Shown here: positions 1 through 10,312 of the stretch, in pieces
Layout of the letters: each line of letters opens with the position of its first letter
Numbering within the stretch: the stretch's first letter is position 1
Source: Heterobilharzia americana
Taxonomy: Eukaryota > Platyhelminthes > Trematoda > Strigeidida > Schistosomatidae
DNA: 64,000 nucleotides
Reading direction: 5' to 3'
Assembly: GCA_944470555.2 (NCBI GenBank)
Contig: OX104134.1
Coordinates: 17,401,248 to 17,465,247, forward strand
Program-made: the position numbers and the translations under genes
Notes under the pieces: model-generated
What the model was told of the DNA's origin: nothing
Seen by the model: the letters and a program-made list of their open reading frames with translations, nothing else
Databases searched by the model: none

Positions 1-105
1 CGCATGTATGACCCAGGTATGCTTATTCATTTGACCTCACCTGCGTAGTTCGCACTCCTATGTCCAGAAATTCAATAACTGGGTCCCGTGGACTTACTGT
101 TATAG
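1..105 (+). mobile_element. Fragment of family B LINE endonuclease
   Basis: Frame 1 reads a short piece (DPGMLIHLTSP) followed by a stop. It resembles DPSVPIELTSPGHTNE at about 930-980 in the next family B copy, so it is probably the end of a separate, truncated copy running in from the left edge. The piece is very short and its boundaries are uncertain. Confidence 0.45.
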
Positions 106-3100
106 GTCCTGACCGGTAGCTGGTACTTCGTGATGGTCGGCCTTACATATCACAATAACCCAACGAGTTACACTAGCTGGGATGCTTATTCTCTTGAGGG
201 CCCAGCCATGTCAGAAAAGTCTGTTGGATAGTGGTAAGACGAATACCAGTTACCGTTGTAGTGTAAATTACTACACCATTGTGAGGGTCTGAAGGTGAAG
301 TTGTACTGCTCTACCTGGGTGGGGTGTGACAGCAGTAAGGTGTTTCCTTTGATTAACCCCCAGTGCCGCGCTGATTAGGCCCTCACAATGGGAAGGAGGG
401 GGTTAGAAAAGATCGGCCCCGAAAATAGTACACACTTTCCTGCCCCACGGTTTTCTTGTGCCGGTGGTATGGGTTCTGTCTATCTGGCGTTTGAACAACC
501 AAATCCCGAAACAACAGCCCCCAAACGGCTATGGCAGGCCGCAGGCGGACGTGCAATCGCACAAACTCTAGAAGAAATAGCCTACCATTATGTGGGCAGC
601 TGGGAAGCGTCAACCGCTCGCACGCTTCCAGTAGTACACAAGACCTAATCAAACATAACCTATCCTCCCCAACTTTATCTCCTCCTTTACCGTCACCTCA
701 TGATACTAATACTAAGCCTCTCACACTTACCTCAACCTCTCATTCTGTAACCACTGTGAAGGCTCAGAGCCATCGATAGCACATTCCTGGTCTCCTAAGA
801 CCGTGCCATCGATTTCGTGTGGAAGCTTTCAACGTCCGAAGTCTATGCCTAATCGGACAGCAATCATCGCTCGCCAGAACTCTGGGATCTCTAGTCATGG
901 ATGTATACTGTGTCTCTGATACACGTATACGGGACCCGAGTGTGCCTATTGAATTGACCTCACCTGGCCATACCAATGAGTCTTCAAGATTCACCTTACG
1001 GGTATCTGGAGACCCAGTGGCTAGTTGTCGTGGGCTCCCTGGTGTAGAGTTGGCAATGAGCTTCAGGACAGAAAGTGCACTTCTAGACTGGATGCCAGTG
1101 AACGGCCGTCTGTGTTGTTCGACTGAATGGATCTGTAAGAACTAGTAAGGATAGTGAAACTTGGTAATGTTCATTCGTAATCTCCGCCTACGCGACGTGC
1201 TCTCAGACTGCATTTAGTATGGTGCAAAGGATGAATTGTATGAAAACCTGTCAACTTTGCTTCAGAAAGCAAAGCGTTCAGATGTAGTCATAATGACGGG
1301 TGACTTTAATGCTGAAATAAGGAAGCTGAGGTGAGTCAGTCGGAATGACATCATAGAGGTAACTACTACAGAATGTCATGCCAAAGAACCGATAAGGGTG
1401 ATCGTCTGTTGTAATTTTGTTCCAACAACCACCTGTTTGTGACTAGCACTAAGTGCAACGAGAGACACCGTCTCACATGTGGTCCACCGACATGAAAGCA
1501 ACGACGGACATCGATAGATCATATGGTTATAAGCCATCCTCAGAGATGATCGGCGGAGAAATGCCACCCATTCTGGAGTTTGAACTTGTGTGTGTCTGAG
1601 CTTCACTGGTCGCAGGAGGCAATGAGACACCTGCGCCCGATTGCTAAATGAAGACGCTAAGTACCAGTTTAGAGAGGAGTCATCTAAGCTCTTATTTGAA
1701 GGTGACACCAACGCTCTTTATACTGAGGAAACCTGATGGGATGTTAAGTCTGCTGTAGAAACACCGGTAAAGACAGTTGGTAACCTACACCTGGAAGTTA
1801 GCAAACGTCATTGGTTTTCTGCAACGCCATCCGAACTGATTGATTCGAGAAGACTAATTCCAGCTAGCTGTGAACACGACGAAGAGCGAAAGCAACTGAA
1901 ACGTAAGTTATCTAAGAGCCTTCGCATCGACTTCAAGCAGAGATACGTGGCGAAAGCGACAGAGAGATGGAGAATGCAGCAGCACTAGTTAAAATTCGGC
2001 AGTTATTTAGTTTATTAAGGATACTGGCAAGAAGAAGACGGTGGTTATTGAAATCATCAGAGATAAGGATGGGATACTCACAGAACAGGCGGCTAGAATG
2101 TTGGACAGGACACTTTGAAGCTGAGTCCAACTGGCCCACAGCCATGCTTCAGTTGCCCAATATCCAGCCTGCCTGATCCTGAATGCGACACACAACGCTC
2201 CTCCAACTCTCTTTGAAGTTGACAAGGCTGTATGGAACGTGAAACGATGGAAAGTAGCAGAAACTGACGGTTTGCCACCCGAGAATTTTACGGATGGTGG
2301 TAGGGAATTACAGGTTATGATAACGGAGGTACTGGATAGTGTATGGGAATCAGAGGTAGTTCTGTCAGACTGGTCTACTTCTCAGATCAGCTCTCTGTAT
2401 GAGAAGGAATAGAAGTGTTCCTGTGACAACCAACCATAGGGGAACTAGTTTGGATTAGTGTTGTATCCAAGATCGTTGGGTCGGTAGTTATCTGACGCCT
2501 AGCTGGATCACGAGGACACCAAACTCGAGGAAACCAGTCAGGTTTGAGACAGAGCTGGGTGAGGATGCTTCTGTCATATTTTTACCCTCCGACAGGTTGT
2601 GGAACACAGGCATACCTATCGACCAGTGGCCAACATTGACCTGAATGCGGCATTTGACTCTGTCGACCGTGAGTTGTTGTGGCAGTGTTTGACTGTGTAG
2701 GGGAGTACAGAGGAAGTACACAACGCTAATCGAAGCTCTCTACTCGAACTTGTGCAGCCATGTAAGGGGTTATGGAGAGTAGTCATGTGAGTTGACGGGA
2801 ACTATTGGTGTCAGTCAGGGATGCCCATTGTCAACGTTCCTATTTAACTTCGTCATAGATATACTGATGGAGGTGAACTTAGGTAGCTGTGGCTTCACAG
2901 AGATTGATCTACTCGCTAACTGGAGGTGACCTGGTTGATTTGGAGTATGCGGACGATATTTTCCTGCTGGGTGAAAACACTGACAAAATGCAGAGTCTTC
3001 TGAATGTGTTGAGCAGGAATCTGAGTATGTTTGACATGCGTCTGTCTGGCGCCTGTCAAATGTAGAGTGGTGCTCCAGGACTGGTGTGCTGCAAGTACTC

Positions 3101-3885
3101 CCAGGTTAATGATAGGAAGTGAAGTGGTGGAATGTGTCGACTACTTCACTTACTTGGGGAGTTTCATCAGCTCGAACGGGCTGGTTGCTGACGAAATCTC
3201 AGTTGGGATACAGAAAGACTGTTTGTGATTTGCCAATTTGCGTCACCTGTGGAGCCGACTAGCGGGATATCTAATTGTCAAAGGACGAGTATAATGCGCT
3301 GGAGTCTGCTCTGTCCTATCGTGTGGCTATGAGACATGGTCGCCTAAAGTAGAAGACATTCAGTGATTACAGGGTTTTGATCACAAATATGTTCGTAATA
3401 TTGCTGGGTTTTGATGAAATCACTGTTGGAACAATGTTGATGTCAAACGAAGGGTAGTAAGCATATTGATTGATGAGGTTTTGAACCTTAGTCAACCGAG
3501 ATGGCTTAGACAATTACAGCCCATGCCGTCACCACCTTCCTTAATGTAACATTCTAGAGAAAGCCGGATTAAGATGAGAAAGGATTCGAGTGGGGGGCAA
3601 ACCGAGACTTATCAGTCGATGAAGCCCCTGACTGTTGGTCTGAGCCATGCAGGAAGATGTAGACTTTCTGACTGAAGTCGCCGAGAGATAGGAATTAATG
3701 GTTAAGAAATCTTGGTGACATGGCTAAAAATAGGTCACAGTGGCGCAGATTTATTCACTTCTTGACGTCATACAACTTTCTCTACTATTATTTCACTCAT
3801 TTTCTGCCCATTTGTTCTTTGTATACGACTGTGAATTGTGGCAGCTTGGACTGGTGCACTTGTGTTTGAGGTTCTACATTGATTC
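105..3885 (+). mobile_element. Family B LINE copy B1, near full length but decayed
   Basis: This is a non-LTR retrotransposon with an apurinic-type endonuclease followed by a reverse transcriptase, related to the RTE-like elements common in trematodes. In order it shows a 5' leader (about 105-780, shared with 32.1-32.7 kb and, inverted, 39.5-39.9 kb); an endonuclease start (FNVRSLC, then SDTRI, 825-930); GDFNAE near 1,297; IDHMVISH near 1,515; RT palm NAAFDSVDRELLWQ near 2,645; YADD near 2,946; and the thumb-side motif YFTYLGSFIS near 3,145. A 3' leader-like tail (GTGGCAGCTTGGAC, about 3,837) closes it. Stops and frameshifts occur throughout, so it cannot encode a working protein. Family assignment is from recognised motifs; exact ends were not determined because no target-site duplication was found. 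Confidence 0.8.
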
Positions 3886-3989
3886 TGTCTGTTTGCTGTT
3901 GTTTGTGCATATTTAGTTATGGAGCTGGAATCTCATTTCCTTACTTAACACTATTGTATACTCGTCTATACACTGTTCAAATACGGAAA
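3886..3989. other. Short unassigned spacer between family B copies
   Basis: No motif recognised. It lies between the 3' tail of B1 and the endonuclease remnant of the next copy and may contain the ends of both. Confidence 0.3.
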
Positions 3990-5745
3990 TCTATAGGAAC
4001 GGGGATAGACGTTGAATACCTATTCTTAGTCTCTACCTCCACCCACCAATTGCGTTTAGAAGCCACGGATGATGAGTTCTACCAGAAGTTGTCGGTTTTG
4101 CTGCACAAATCAAAGCGTTGTAACATATTTATCGTAGCAGGTAGCTTTAACGCTCAGTCAAGAAAGCTGATCTAGTGGGAAATGTATCTGGGAGTCGACT
4201 GCGGTTTCTTATGCTGACAAACTGACAACAGTGATCGTCTTTTGCAGTTCTGTTCTGATAACCACTTGTTTCTTACCAGCACATAAAGGAGGATGCTGTC
4301 TCGGGATAATTGGCCAGAAAGTTGTGTGAAACGCTTTTAAGAACAGTCCAGCTACCCTACAGCCAATCTCCAGTTGCCAAGCATTTAGCTTCAGCATGAA
4401 TATGTATAAATGTTGATCCTCAAAGTTAAGATGTAAAGCAGCAGGACTTGACGGTTTGTCACCCGGAGTTTCTAAGAATGGAGGTAGAAAATTACGGAGT
4501 AGAGTTACTGAGGTAGTAGTTAGTATAGGCGAATCAGACATATTACGGTCAGTTTCTCTAAGATCGTTAATCGTCCTAGTTTTTAAGAAAGGATATCGAT
4601 CTTAGCGCGACAACTATGGGAGGATCAATTCGACTGACATAGCATGCAAAATCTTACGGCCCCAAACTTTCCCTACGCCTATTCGGAGCTAGATGACAAC
4701 AAACTGAAAAATAGGCAGATTTAAAACCTAAAGAATCGAGCTTTGATTCGGCTTTCACTTTTCAAAAAGTTTTAGAATGGAGCCATGCTTACCGAGGCCT
4801 GATTTTTGTCATATTCTTTTACTCGGAGATGGAGTTTAACTTCATCGACTAAAAAGTGGTCTAGAAGTCTTAATTCTGAGGGAGTACCGAACTAGGATAT
4901 TGTGCTTATCGAGACTGTCTACTCGAACTCATTTGTGAAAGGCGCGTACAGAGTTATCCCCTGAAGTAACGGAAACCAGTAGTGTCCGTGAATGTCCACT
5001 ATCACCATTCCTGTTAAGATTTGTTTTGCTTTGCTATTAGATATAACTGTAGGTCCCTTCAACTTATCAGATTAGCTTACTCCCAAGAGAGCGAATATAT
5101 CACATGGAATGCAAAGAAAACAATCTTTCAGACTGTCTTCTGAAATCCCTAAGCAGTAACGTGACTACATTTGGCATGCGTTTCATGGCTGGTGTCCAAC
5201 TACTCTCAGTCCAAGGATAAGCAATGAACTGGTAGAATGCATTGAGCACTTCACTTACTTGGGAAGTTGTATTAGACCAAATGGGTTGTCAGCTGACGAA
5301 ATCTCAGCTCAGAAACACAAGGCCCATCTAGCATTTGCCACATTACGCCGTTATTCGTGCTGGTGAGATATCTAACTACCTATTAATGAAGTTTACTGCG
5401 CTGTAGTTTTCTCTACCGTATTGTATGGCGGTGTGAAACGGTCTTCAAAAGTTAAAAATACGGAAAAGACACATGTTTTAACCACATTTTTCTTCATAAC
5501 ATTGCTCGCATGTGGTGGAATCACCATGTTGGCAATTTCGACGTTAGGTGGAGAGTACTAGGCAAAGAAAGCAGACCGGTGAATGACGTTGTTAAGCATC
5601 ACCGAATGAACATGTATTGCACTTGCACAAATTTTATTTGTAGGTGAGATGCTAGCCGAAAAAGGATTGCGTTAGAAGTAGGGCAAACGTGATCAGATCG
5701 AAACTGACCACCAATCCATGAAGTCATTCACTGGTGTTCTGAGAT
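3990..5745 (+). mobile_element. Family B LINE copy B2, 5'-truncated and internally deleted
   Basis: The copy starts inside the endonuclease: DEFYQKLSVLLHKSK and IVAGSFNAQ at 4,070-4,160 match the family B segment that reads GDFNAE in B1. A thumb-region match (VECIEHFTYLGSCIRPNG) lies at about 5,230-5,290, followed by a degraded CETW-type region and a terminal lysine-rich piece near 5,650-5,740. The spacing is shorter than in B1, so the RT core has been partly lost. Many stops are present. Confidence 0.7.
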
Positions 5746-7450
5746 GTGGGCTTCCATATTTCATCGCCATAAAGTACAACAGAGCGAATTGCTGGTGGGT
5801 GCATTTGGCCTTCAATGGGCAACTAGATATCATAGCAGCACAATAGTTGCTTTAGCTTGGCAGAAGCCACTCAATGCTTTATGTACGTATAAATGTTTCT
5901 CATTCGCTGACTCACTAGGGCTGCTCTCACTTCCAAAGTAAGTGAAGCGGTGAACGTACTCAATCAATTCGCTCCTTATTACAAAGGGAAATGAAAACCG
6001 AGGGAATAAGCATGTGGTAGATGCTACTTGACGTACCCAACCAACATGATACATCAATATGGATTATGATATGCTCACAGTTGTTGACTCAGTAATGTAC
6101 TTTTCCGGCAGCTTCTACAGTGAGAGACACTACCATAAGACCCCTCTATCAGCGGAGTCAAACGCCACCTGATCAAGAAATCCAGCTAGTGTTGGTTGGG
6201 TTGCCTCTGTGTGTTCCTTTGTTCCAAGATCTGGTGTAGGTTGAATAACTGGTTGATACACTAACGATCAGGTCTAAAACCTACCTGGTTGTCTCTCACT
6301 TGCTGTTCCCGAGCTGCACTAAGACAGCCAATAATTATAAGACCCAGCATCTCAGTCACAATACTTGCAAGGTTGATTCACCTGTGGTTGTCTATCACAA
6401 GGGTTTTTTTTGCCGTCCTCGGATACTCGGACAATCAGTGATTTAGACCAGTCAGAGAGGATCATATCCGATGCCCATACACTAGCTAACACTTCAGTTA
6501 ATTGGACTAATAATCCTCTACAATCGTTCTTGTAAACCTTTGGTATCAGCCTACTGAGACCTACTGTTTTGTCTTGTTCCGGTTCGCTTACGGTCTTCTC
6601 AACGTCACCGATACTTGGAAGGCCTATCTCTCTGTTCCATACTCCATCCTAATGGATAGTGTACGCATGCAGGCCAGTGGGAGTGTTTCATCCATCCTCT
6701 CATACTTCTACTTTCCAAATAAGTCGCATACCCATCCGTCTCCTCCATTGTCTCACTAGCCATTGACCCTCTAACCTCAGTTTCTTTGGTCAGTCTAAAC
6801 AACTGTCTACCATCATCTATCCTCTCTGCCTCTTTCCATCTCTAGTATTCACCACCTACCACTACTCACGATCATTGTGTAGATTTCTCGTCGGTCGGTA
6901 TTTGATTTCCTTTCACTCTTCTTTATGGTTAAAGCTTGTAGGCATGCATTTACTGACATCTACTAATTCAAACGAAGCTGCCGAGATGTACTGGCACCTC
7001 CCAGCCTCTTTCTGAGGGTCAGTTACGGTCTTCAACGTACTGGCTGACACGAGTCCAGATCTCTGGTGGGTGGGGTGAGCATCAGTTCTTTTGAGGTTGT
7101 CGATGCGCCTTGCTGACGAGCGCCAACAAGCATGAAACCTCGGTCCACGGATTCCTGTGTATCCCCTCCAGTCAAAGTGCATCATGATGCTGAGTCTCAT
7201 AGCTTGCTGACCACATCCCAATCACAAAATGATTGACAGAATTCCGTCAACACCCAGGACTAGACAACAGGGAATTGGTCACTCCCCAATGACCAGTCAA
7301 TCTGTTGCAATGCAGATGAAAGTTTCATAGATGTTGCAGACTAGTAACCACTGATAAATATTTCGTGTCCCTTGCTAAACCACGTTAGCCACTGGACTGT
7401 TGAACCTTCCTAAACGAACAGAATAACCAGTACACCCAGCCAACACTCGT
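5745..7450 (-). mobile_element. Family B-like LINE copy, antisense and decayed
   Basis: Read on the - strand, RT pieces appear in the expected order. An AGPDGL-type motif lies near 6,560-6,590 in degraded form, then VGFRPDR plus INQLFNLHQILEQRN at about 6,200-6,300 (the RT finger motif), then YVHRFTYFGSESSPS at about 5,900-5,970. The upstream part (6,900-7,225) has an open stretch including RRIDNLKRTDAHPTH that I could not place. It abuts the 3' end of B2 in the opposite orientation. No target-site duplication was seen. Confidence 0.6.
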
Positions 7451-8713
7451 CAGCATTCTAGATGTGTTGTATTGCATCTTGGCACTTCGTATATACCGAG
7501 TCAAGCCACATCCAGTGTGTCAGAACACAGACGACTACTCCGTCACGCATGCTTAGGTAGGATTCAGATCTGTATGCAGACCTGTCTTACAGCATTTCAT
7601 CAAACAATTTTCAGAAGACACAATAACTTATTGGTCTCTTTTTCCAGCAAGAACATTTTGTTTGCACTTCAGGTCAGTCAGAGTATGTGCGACCAGGCGA
7701 TGAACCCCAGAGAAGACAGGTGTAAACAAGGTCACTTCTAACATTACATCTACACCGGTATTGGACAAAAGAGTGCTATCAGTGAGCTCTTAATGGACAA
7801 CACTGGTTGTCATCATTTTCCGTGATAATTCTATGTCAGTCATTGCGTAACTGCCTAAGTGCAAGTGTGAGGCTCCTAGGTACACAATGTACGTTCCTGG
7901 TCAATGGATTAAATGTCATCTTCAGATAAGGAAATATAGATGTTATCGAGCGTCAGTAAGTATTTTCGTGTTAGTGAACCCAATGAAGAGTATAGGTCTG
8001 AAAGGAGTACTGTCAGAATTCCCAGGATTTTGTTTGGTGTCCTCGGGTTCACTGTTTCACCCCAGTTCAAAATCTAATGACCACTGACACTGAACTCTTT
8101 CAAACTATGTTAGACTAGTTAGTTTTTCATGAGGTTATTTATTCCTAGAAAGTGAACTGATAACCGACAGGAACCAATTTTTGAGGATTGCTTTTGGTGA
8201 ACCCTCAGTTGATATTTCAGTCACTGTGACTAGTAGTCAAGTAACGTGATTCCTGAGGACCTTTTGGTGAGACTGTTATCGTAAGCTGTTTTGCCTAGCC
8301 CATTTTTGCACCGGTTTTTTTGACGTTAACCTTTTTTTTCGTCTTATATTGATTTTAATTGTTTCCGCTGAAGTTGACTAGATTTCAAACTCCCTTCTCA
8401 GTGTCACATTTGGGCAGTGGTCAATTGGCCTGCCACTTTAAGCACGAATAAAATTCCTATGTGCTCATCATTACAGCTGCATTGATTCCTTTCCTAGTAT
8501 TCTGACACACTAAACAACGTTTCATCGCGAAATTTCGAGTAAGTTCTTACCGCCACAGTGCCTAATAATCAAACGATTAAGACACTTAACGTCTCATAAA
8601 AGGTCTTAGCATTCCTTAACCTTAATAATATCTTTGTTTTCTTCACCTCAAGGTGATCCCTTACAAAGTTTTGAATACGTCTGAATTGGATCTTCATATT
8701 GAATCACAGATCT
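7451..8713. other. No gene recognised; upstream region of the PARP2-like gene
   Basis: Short open frames only, with no domain or repeat match that I can support. The last few hundred bases are AT-rich and would hold the promoter or trans-splice acceptor of the PARP2-like gene, but no specific element stands out. Confidence 0.4.
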
Positions 8714-8788
8714 ATGAAGCGCTCTCGAAAAGGTCAACAACAGAGTGATGATGGAAATGATCAAGAAATTGTAAGAAAGGTTAGTGAA
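8714..8788 (+). other. Basic N-terminal peptide or upstream ORF of the PARP2-like gene
   Basis: An ATG at 8,714 opens a peptide beginning MKRSRKGQQQSDDG that runs into TAA at 8,789. Its KRSRK cluster resembles a nuclear-localisation segment, as expected of a PARP2 N-terminus. It is in the same frame as the next conserved exon but separated from it by the stop. GT dinucleotides at 8,771 and 8,780 are possible donors, with AG at 8,810-8,811, but none restores the frame. It may be a damaged exon 1 or an upstream ORF. Confidence 0.45.
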
Positions 8789-10312
8789 TAATATTTCCAA
8801 TCAATGAAAAGTGAAGTTAGGAGTGTGATTTGCAAAGGAAATGCTCCTGTTGATGTTGAGTGTGCAGCTAAAGTTGATGTGGCTCATGTTTACCATGAAG
8901 GTGATGATCTTTATGATGTTATGTTAAATCAGGTAACGGAAAGTGTTGACACCTAATAGTGTGCACTCAAAATATTTATTTCAGACCAATGTACAAAGTA
9001 ATAACAATAAATATTATATTATACAACTGTTGGAAGATGATAGTATGAAAAACTATTCTGTTGGTGTCGTTGGGGTCGTGTTGGGAAATGTGGTCAAAAT
9101 AAACTTGAAACTTTTGGGTGTAACTTACAGGGTGCCAAGAATTGTTTTGAAAGAAAGTATGTCAAAGTGTTCAAACATTCAGATGTAGATTTTTTGATAA
9201 AACTCAAAATCAATGGAGCGATAGAGCGCATTTCATAAAACAGAATCGAAAATATGACATGGTTGAGATTGATTATGGTGTTAAGGTTGGTTGTACTGCT
9301 TTAGCTAGTGAAACTTCATACTTACCATAAAGGATCGTGTTATTGTACCAGAGAAGAAGAAAACCAAGGAAGTTAAGTCGAAGCTTTCTGTTGCTGTTCA
9401 GGTTAGTTTTTCGTCATTATTTCATTGAAACTTTTCCCTTGTGGTTTCTTTCAGTAAGCAGTTATTCTTTCTTTGAAAAGAATAATTTGTTGAGTATATT
9501 TGATGCGTGTATACACATGGTGTTTCAAGACTTTGTTTCGAATAAATATATGCTAGAATAAGTACTACTTAGGCATTTTTCAATGTAATAACTGATAAAA
9601 TGGGGAGCAGGTTAGCAACTGTATGCAAGTTCGTGCAGTAAACTATGAGCCACATCTGTTTTTGGGGGGCTACCTGGATCTTGTTAGGTAGAGCAACGAC
9701 CCGAGCTCCTGATCGATTGCGACTTGTACCATTGAAATACAACACCATAAGTTATCTTGAAGAAATACTCCTGAAGGCGATTATGTTGGTTTATGTAATT
9801 TTCGGAAATTTAAGTCTGGTAAATAACTTGGTATTGTTTCTAACTATATTTCTCATTTTATGTATGGAACAATTTGTAAGCTCCTATTTTTACCAGCTTC
9901 TTTTTTCTTCATAGATGTAGTTTTTTGAACACTTCATGTTACTACGTCCAGCAGGCGTATCCATCTGCTTACTTGTTCTCATTGTAATCTTTTTCCAGAT
10001 ACTTATGCAGTTGATATGCAATATGAACAATATGGAACAAGTTATGGCCGAATTAAAGTACGATTCGCGTCGTGCTCCTCTTGGTAAACTGAGCTCATCA
10101 CAGATTCGAGCAGGCTATACAGCACTGGATAATGTTTCCAAAATAATCGGTGCTTTATCAGCATTAAGTCAATCATCTGATCCTGAGAAAGAGACTAAAT
10201 CCAAAGGTCGTGTTAAGCGCGTAAAAGCAAACGCTAGTGATAAGCGTAAATTAGAAGAACAATTGCTATCAGCTTGTAGTGATTTCTATACACGAATCCC
10301 TCATGACTTTGG
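8714..10312 (+). CDS. PARP2-like poly(ADP-ribose) polymerase, partial and frame-broken
   Basis: This encodes the N-terminal half of a DNA-damage-responsive, PARP2-class poly(ADP-ribose) polymerase, a nuclear enzyme that makes ADP-ribose chains from NAD+ at DNA breaks. The order of pieces is a KGNAPVDVEC segment before the WGR domain, NNNKYYIIQLLEDD, the diagnostic RWGRVGKCGQ, FFDKTQNQW and KYDMVEIDYG. The regulatory domain then gives LICNMNN, RRAPLGKLSSSQIRAGY and FYTRIPHDFG. Exons are 8,804-8,932, 8,985-9,156, 9,189-9,285, 9,333-9,401 and 9,999-10,312, all with GT-AG borders and matching phases. Two lesions break it. A TAA lies upstream of the first conserved exon, and one base is missing at 9,060-9,061 just before the WGR tryptophan. 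No catalytic-domain exon was found downstream. It is either a recent pseudogene or a real gene with assembly indels; intact splice sites and conserved codons favour recent or artefactual damage. Confidence 0.85.
8804..8932 (+). CDS. PARP2-like exon: segment before WGR
   Basis: From an in-frame ATG at 8,804 the exon reads KGNAPVDVECAAKV and ends DLYDVMLNQ. This aligns with the region just before and entering the WGR domain of PARP2-class proteins. The donor GTAACG follows at 8,933 in phase 0. The true 5' border of the exon is uncertain because of the stop upstream. Confidence 0.8.
8985..9156 (+). CDS. PARP2-like exon: WGR domain core, one base short
   Basis: The acceptor TTTATTTCAG precedes it. 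The exon begins TNVQSNNNKYYIIQLLEDD and continues to NYSV. The expected tryptophan then appears only after a one-base shift, giving WCRWGRVGKCGQNK with the WGR triplet at 9,071-9,079. It is 172 nt long, whereas 173 would keep both the internal frame and the phase-2 exit. The preceding intron is 52 nt and the following one 32 nt. Confidence 0.85.
9189..9285 (+). CDS. PARP2-like exon: end of WGR domain
   Basis: It completes a split lysine codon and reads FFDKTQNQWSDRAHF then KYDMVEIDYGVK, matching the C-terminal part of the PARP2 WGR domain. It follows a 32-nt GTATGT...GTAG intron (9,157-9,188) and precedes a 47-nt intron (9,286-9,332). Confidence 0.85.
9333..9401 (+). CDS. PARP2-like exon: linker between WGR and regulatory domain
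   Basis: Twenty-three codons in phase 0 read DRVIVPEKKKTKEVKSK and end in VAVQ. The Lys-rich linker composition fits the connector between the WGR and helical regulatory domains. The donor GTTAGT follows, opening a 597-nt intron. Confidence 0.75.
9402..9998 (+). other. 597-nt intron of the PARP2-like gene
   Basis: It has a GTTAGT donor and a polypyrimidine-TTTTTCCAG acceptor. It contains a likely SINE-like fragment near 9,655-9,725. Open frames inside it show no protein similarity I recognise. Confidence 0.75.
9655..9725 (+). repeat. Partial SINE-like unit (S5)
   Basis: GGCTACCTGG followed by AGGTAGAGC and CCCGAGCTCC parallels the unit at 35.9-36.1 kb (GGCTACCTGG-type start, AGGTGGAG, GGCTCGAGCC). 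It is short and diverged. Confidence 0.4.
9999..10312 (+). CDS. PARP2-like exon: helical regulatory domain
   Basis: The exon opens LMQLICNMNNMEQVMAELKY, continues RRAPLGKLSSSQIRAGY and ends FYTRIPHDFG. This is the start of the PARP regulatory (helical) domain that autoinhibits the catalytic site. Between these motifs is a Lys-rich insertion (SKGRVKRVKANASDKRK) not usual in vertebrate PARP2. The donor GTAAGT follows in phase 2. The next exon, expected to continue the helical domain, was not found. Confidence 0.9.

Noticed and set aside
9655..9725. tRNA gene in the PARP2-like intron
   Set aside because: No cloverleaf can be drawn; the A/B-box-like blocks fit a SINE fragment better.
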